The translations under genes and the position numbers were made by a program. From positions 1-64,000 of the forward strand of contig PLCO01000017.1 of NCBI GenBank assembly GCA_003134815.1: a DNA stretch of 64,000 nucleotides. The letters run 5' to 3'. Of the stretch, positions 62,532 through 64,000 are shown piece by piece. Source of the stretch: Acidobacteriaceae bacterium. GTDB lineage: Bacteria > Acidobacteriota > Terriglobia > Terriglobales > Acidobacteriaceae. How positions within the stretch are numbered: the first letter of the stretch is position 1; each line of letters opens with the position of its first letter. Under the pieces are notes generated by a model that was not told the origin of the DNA, ran no database searches, and was given only the letters and a program-made list of their open reading frames with translations.

Positions 62532-62822
62532 TCACATGCCCCATTCTTTCAATTCTTCCTCTGAAAGGGGCGCGTCCCAATCCGGGGCCATGTACGTGAT
62601 CCCTAACAAGTTCCGGCCCCAGAGTCGCTTTCGACCAGGCTTTTGTTTGCCTTCCATGTTCACCAACCGCGCCATCGGTTTGCCGGCCTTCGCGATCACG
62701 ATCTCTTCGCCCTTGGCGGCCCGCTCCACAAGGCTGGAAAGCTGCGTCTTCGCCTCGTAAAGATTCACTTGGAGATGCTTTGCGGACCTCTTCGCCTGCT
62801 TTGAGATTGTGTTAGCGGCCAC
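62532..62822 (-). CDS. vapB: Phd/YefM-type antitoxin
   Basis: The 96-residue protein has the Phd/YefM N-terminal fold (LQVNLYEAKTQLSSLVERAAKGEEIVIAKAGKPMARLVNM) that binds operator DNA. The C-terminal tail (GITYMAPDWDAPLSEEELKEWGM) would fold onto the toxin. It precedes vapC by 3 nt, the standard order, and should repress its own promoter. Confidence 0.93.
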   Translation of the reverse strand: MAANTISKQAKRSAKHLQVNLYEAKTQLSSLVERAAKGEEIVIAKAGKPMARLVNMEGKQKPGRKRLWGRNLLGITYMAPDWDAPLSEEELKEWGM

Positions 62823-63022
62823 AATGAGACTCCTTCCATTTCATTTTGAGGCCAAAGCGCGAGTTGGTCAAGTTGGTCAAGTTCATCGTGGTTCAAGTTG
62901 CCGCCCTATCGGAATAGAAGGCCGGCCCAGAGCGGAAGTCCTGGTCCCACCGATTTTTGTTGAAGATTCATGCATTTAGCGGTACCTTGGCAGCGATTCC
63001 AATTCCGCTTTGGAGCGTTGCT

Positions 63023-63340
63023 ATGTTCAATCTCGCGTTCTTCCTGCAACAGGGACTTAACCCGGACCAGATTTCACACATCGTCGTGGCCGCGATGGCA
63101 ATCCTGCCGATCATCATCCTGGTGTGTCTCGCCATCGTCATTATTCCCTTCTGGTTCATCAGCAAAAAAGCCGGCCTCTCGCCATGGCTTTCGCTCCTGG
63201 TTCTCGTTCCCTGTGTGGGGACTCTGATTCTGCTGTATGTGCTTGCGTTTGCCGAGTGGAAGGTTGTGCCGGCGCCGCAGCTCGGGTATCCCCCGCCGTA
63301 TCCGCCGCCGCCAATGCCGCCGCAACTGCCCCCGCAGTAG
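63023..63340 (+). CDS. Small membrane protein with proline-rich tail
   Basis: With GGAG before the ATG at 63023, the product is 105 residues. Two helices are evident (ISHIVVAAMAILPIIILVCLAIVIIPFWF and LSLLVLVPCVGTLILLYVLAF), with KKAGLSPW between. The tail is PPYPPPPMPPQLPP. The layout resembles small DUF805/DUF5684-like bacterial proteins, but no firm family can be given. It lies 67 nt before gltX. Confidence 0.68.
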   Translation: MFNLAFFLQQGLNPDQISHIVVAAMAILPIIILVCLAIVIIPFWFISKKAGLSPWLSLLVLVPCVGTLILLYVLAFAEWKVVPAPQLGYPPPYPPPPMPPQLPPQ

Positions 63341-63407
63341 TGAGACGCTGAACGCGGCCCGGCAGGGAGCCTTGCGATAGCATCGTGAAGGTAAACGAAA
63401 CCATACG

Positions 63408-64000
63408 ATGCCTGATCCCAACTCCTCCGGCGCCCCCACTCCGCGCGTTCGCTTTGCGCCGTCGCCCACCGGCTTTTTGCATGTGGGCAGCGCGCGGACC
63501 TTTATCTTCAATTGGCTCTACGCGCGCCACAACCATGGGACGATGGTGCTGCGGCTCGACGACACCGACGTTGAGCGCAACACCGACGCCAGCGTGCAGT
63601 CGATCTTCGAGGGGCTGCGCTGGCTGGGTCTCGACTGGGACGAAGAGTATAAGCAATCCGAGCGTCTTGACTTGCATCGCCAGGCAGCCGAGGCGATATT
63701 CGCGAAAGGCCTAGCCTATCGCGATTTCACGCCTGCGCACGCGGCCCCCACACATTCGGAAGTTGACGATCACTCCTCCTCGCAGGGCGCATGGCTCTCG
63801 AATCCCGGAATGCGCGAATTGTCTCGCGAAGAAAGCGACCGCCGCGCCGCTGCGGGTGAGCCGTTCGCGCTGCGTTATCGCGTGCCGCGCGGCGAGGGCA
63901 GAATTCTGCAATTCGTCGATGGCGTTTATGGCGCGCAGAGCAAGCCGGCCGACGAGGTGGAAGACTTCGCGCTGCTGCGGTCAGATGGCATGCCAACCTA
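63408..64000 (+). CDS. gltX: Glutamyl-tRNA synthetase, 5' part (runs off the window)
   Basis: The window ends inside this gene, after 197 codons with no stop. The class I start [27 protein letters not shown] contains the HIGH-type [35 protein letters not shown] and [24 protein letters not shown] follow. In the zinc-binding region expected near residue 105 (C-x-C) only THAAPTHSE is found, so zinc is probably absent, as in many GltX forms. GltX charges tRNA(Glu). Confidence 0.93.
   Translation, partial: MPDPNSSGAPTPRVRFAPSPTGFLHVGSARTFIFNWLYARHNHGTMVLRLDDTDVERNTDASVQSIFEGLRWLGLDWDEEYKQSERLDLHRQAAEAIFAKGLAYRDFTPAHAAPTHSEVDDHSSSQGAWLSNPGMRELSREESDRRAAAGEPFALRYRVPRGEGRILQFVDGVYGAQSKPADEVEDFALLRSDGMPT

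Overview
The window looks like chromosomal DNA of an Acidobacteriota member, probably Terriglobia/Acidobacteriaceae. The reasons are a GC-rich genome of ordinary gene density, menaquinone synthesis by the futalosine route (mqnC), many secreted BNR/YVTN/PDZ/TonB proteins with little operon order, a GH28 pectinase, and RES-Xre and VapBC modules. This placement is inference; no rRNA or tRNA gene was recognised.

Layout. 0-1.8 kb: the end of a restriction-like cassette (DUF3883 protein, HNH protein, Vsr), cut by the window edge. 1.9-9.7 kb: nitrogen sensing (glnD, glnB, amtB) interleaved with a secreted aspartic protease and a GH28 hydrolase. 10-15.4 kb: a solitary nuoB, two beta-propeller secreted proteins and DAHP synthase. 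15.6-20.2 kb: a DUF2442/DUF4160 pair, ccmC with a coupled small membrane protein, and a large adenylate-forming enzyme-ACP-acyltransferase fusion. 20.3-23.9 kb: nucleoside salvage (cdd, thymidine phosphorylase, NupC-type transporter). 24-28.4 kb: RES-Xre toxin-antitoxin, DUF2277/CBS pair, SemiSWEET, a frameshifted SnoaL-like gene and cmk. 28.5-34.1 kb: an AlkZ-like protein with a long basic tail, mutL and an M48 protease. 34.5-40.7 kb: a phosphate acyltransferase gene whose last 128 bp recur 2.35 kb downstream, bracketing an islet of four small secreted or membrane proteins; then an acyl-CoA dehydrogenase and prmC. 40.7-49.3 kb: DinB-like, ndk, a 171-bp tandem duplication, aldo/keto reductase, twin-PDZ protein, orphan HTH, mqnC, one-domain asparaginase and galE. 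50-55.3 kb: cell-envelope genes (TonB, an inactive-looking M48 relative, a beta-barrel protein, a phosphodiesterase). 55.5-64 kb: ftsH, tilS, ispD, ispF, VapBC and the start of gltX.

The most interesting signals are the duplicated 3' end of the phosphate acyltransferase gene, with nearly all differences silent; the M48 relative whose HExxH motif reads MELAH; the HNH protein that lacks its histidine in the Vsr cassette; a probable CTG-initiated acyl-CoA dehydrogenase; a clear frameshift in a SnoaL-like gene; and a 171-bp tandem duplication that copies a gene's leader and first codons. No complete novel system can be proven from the sequence alone.
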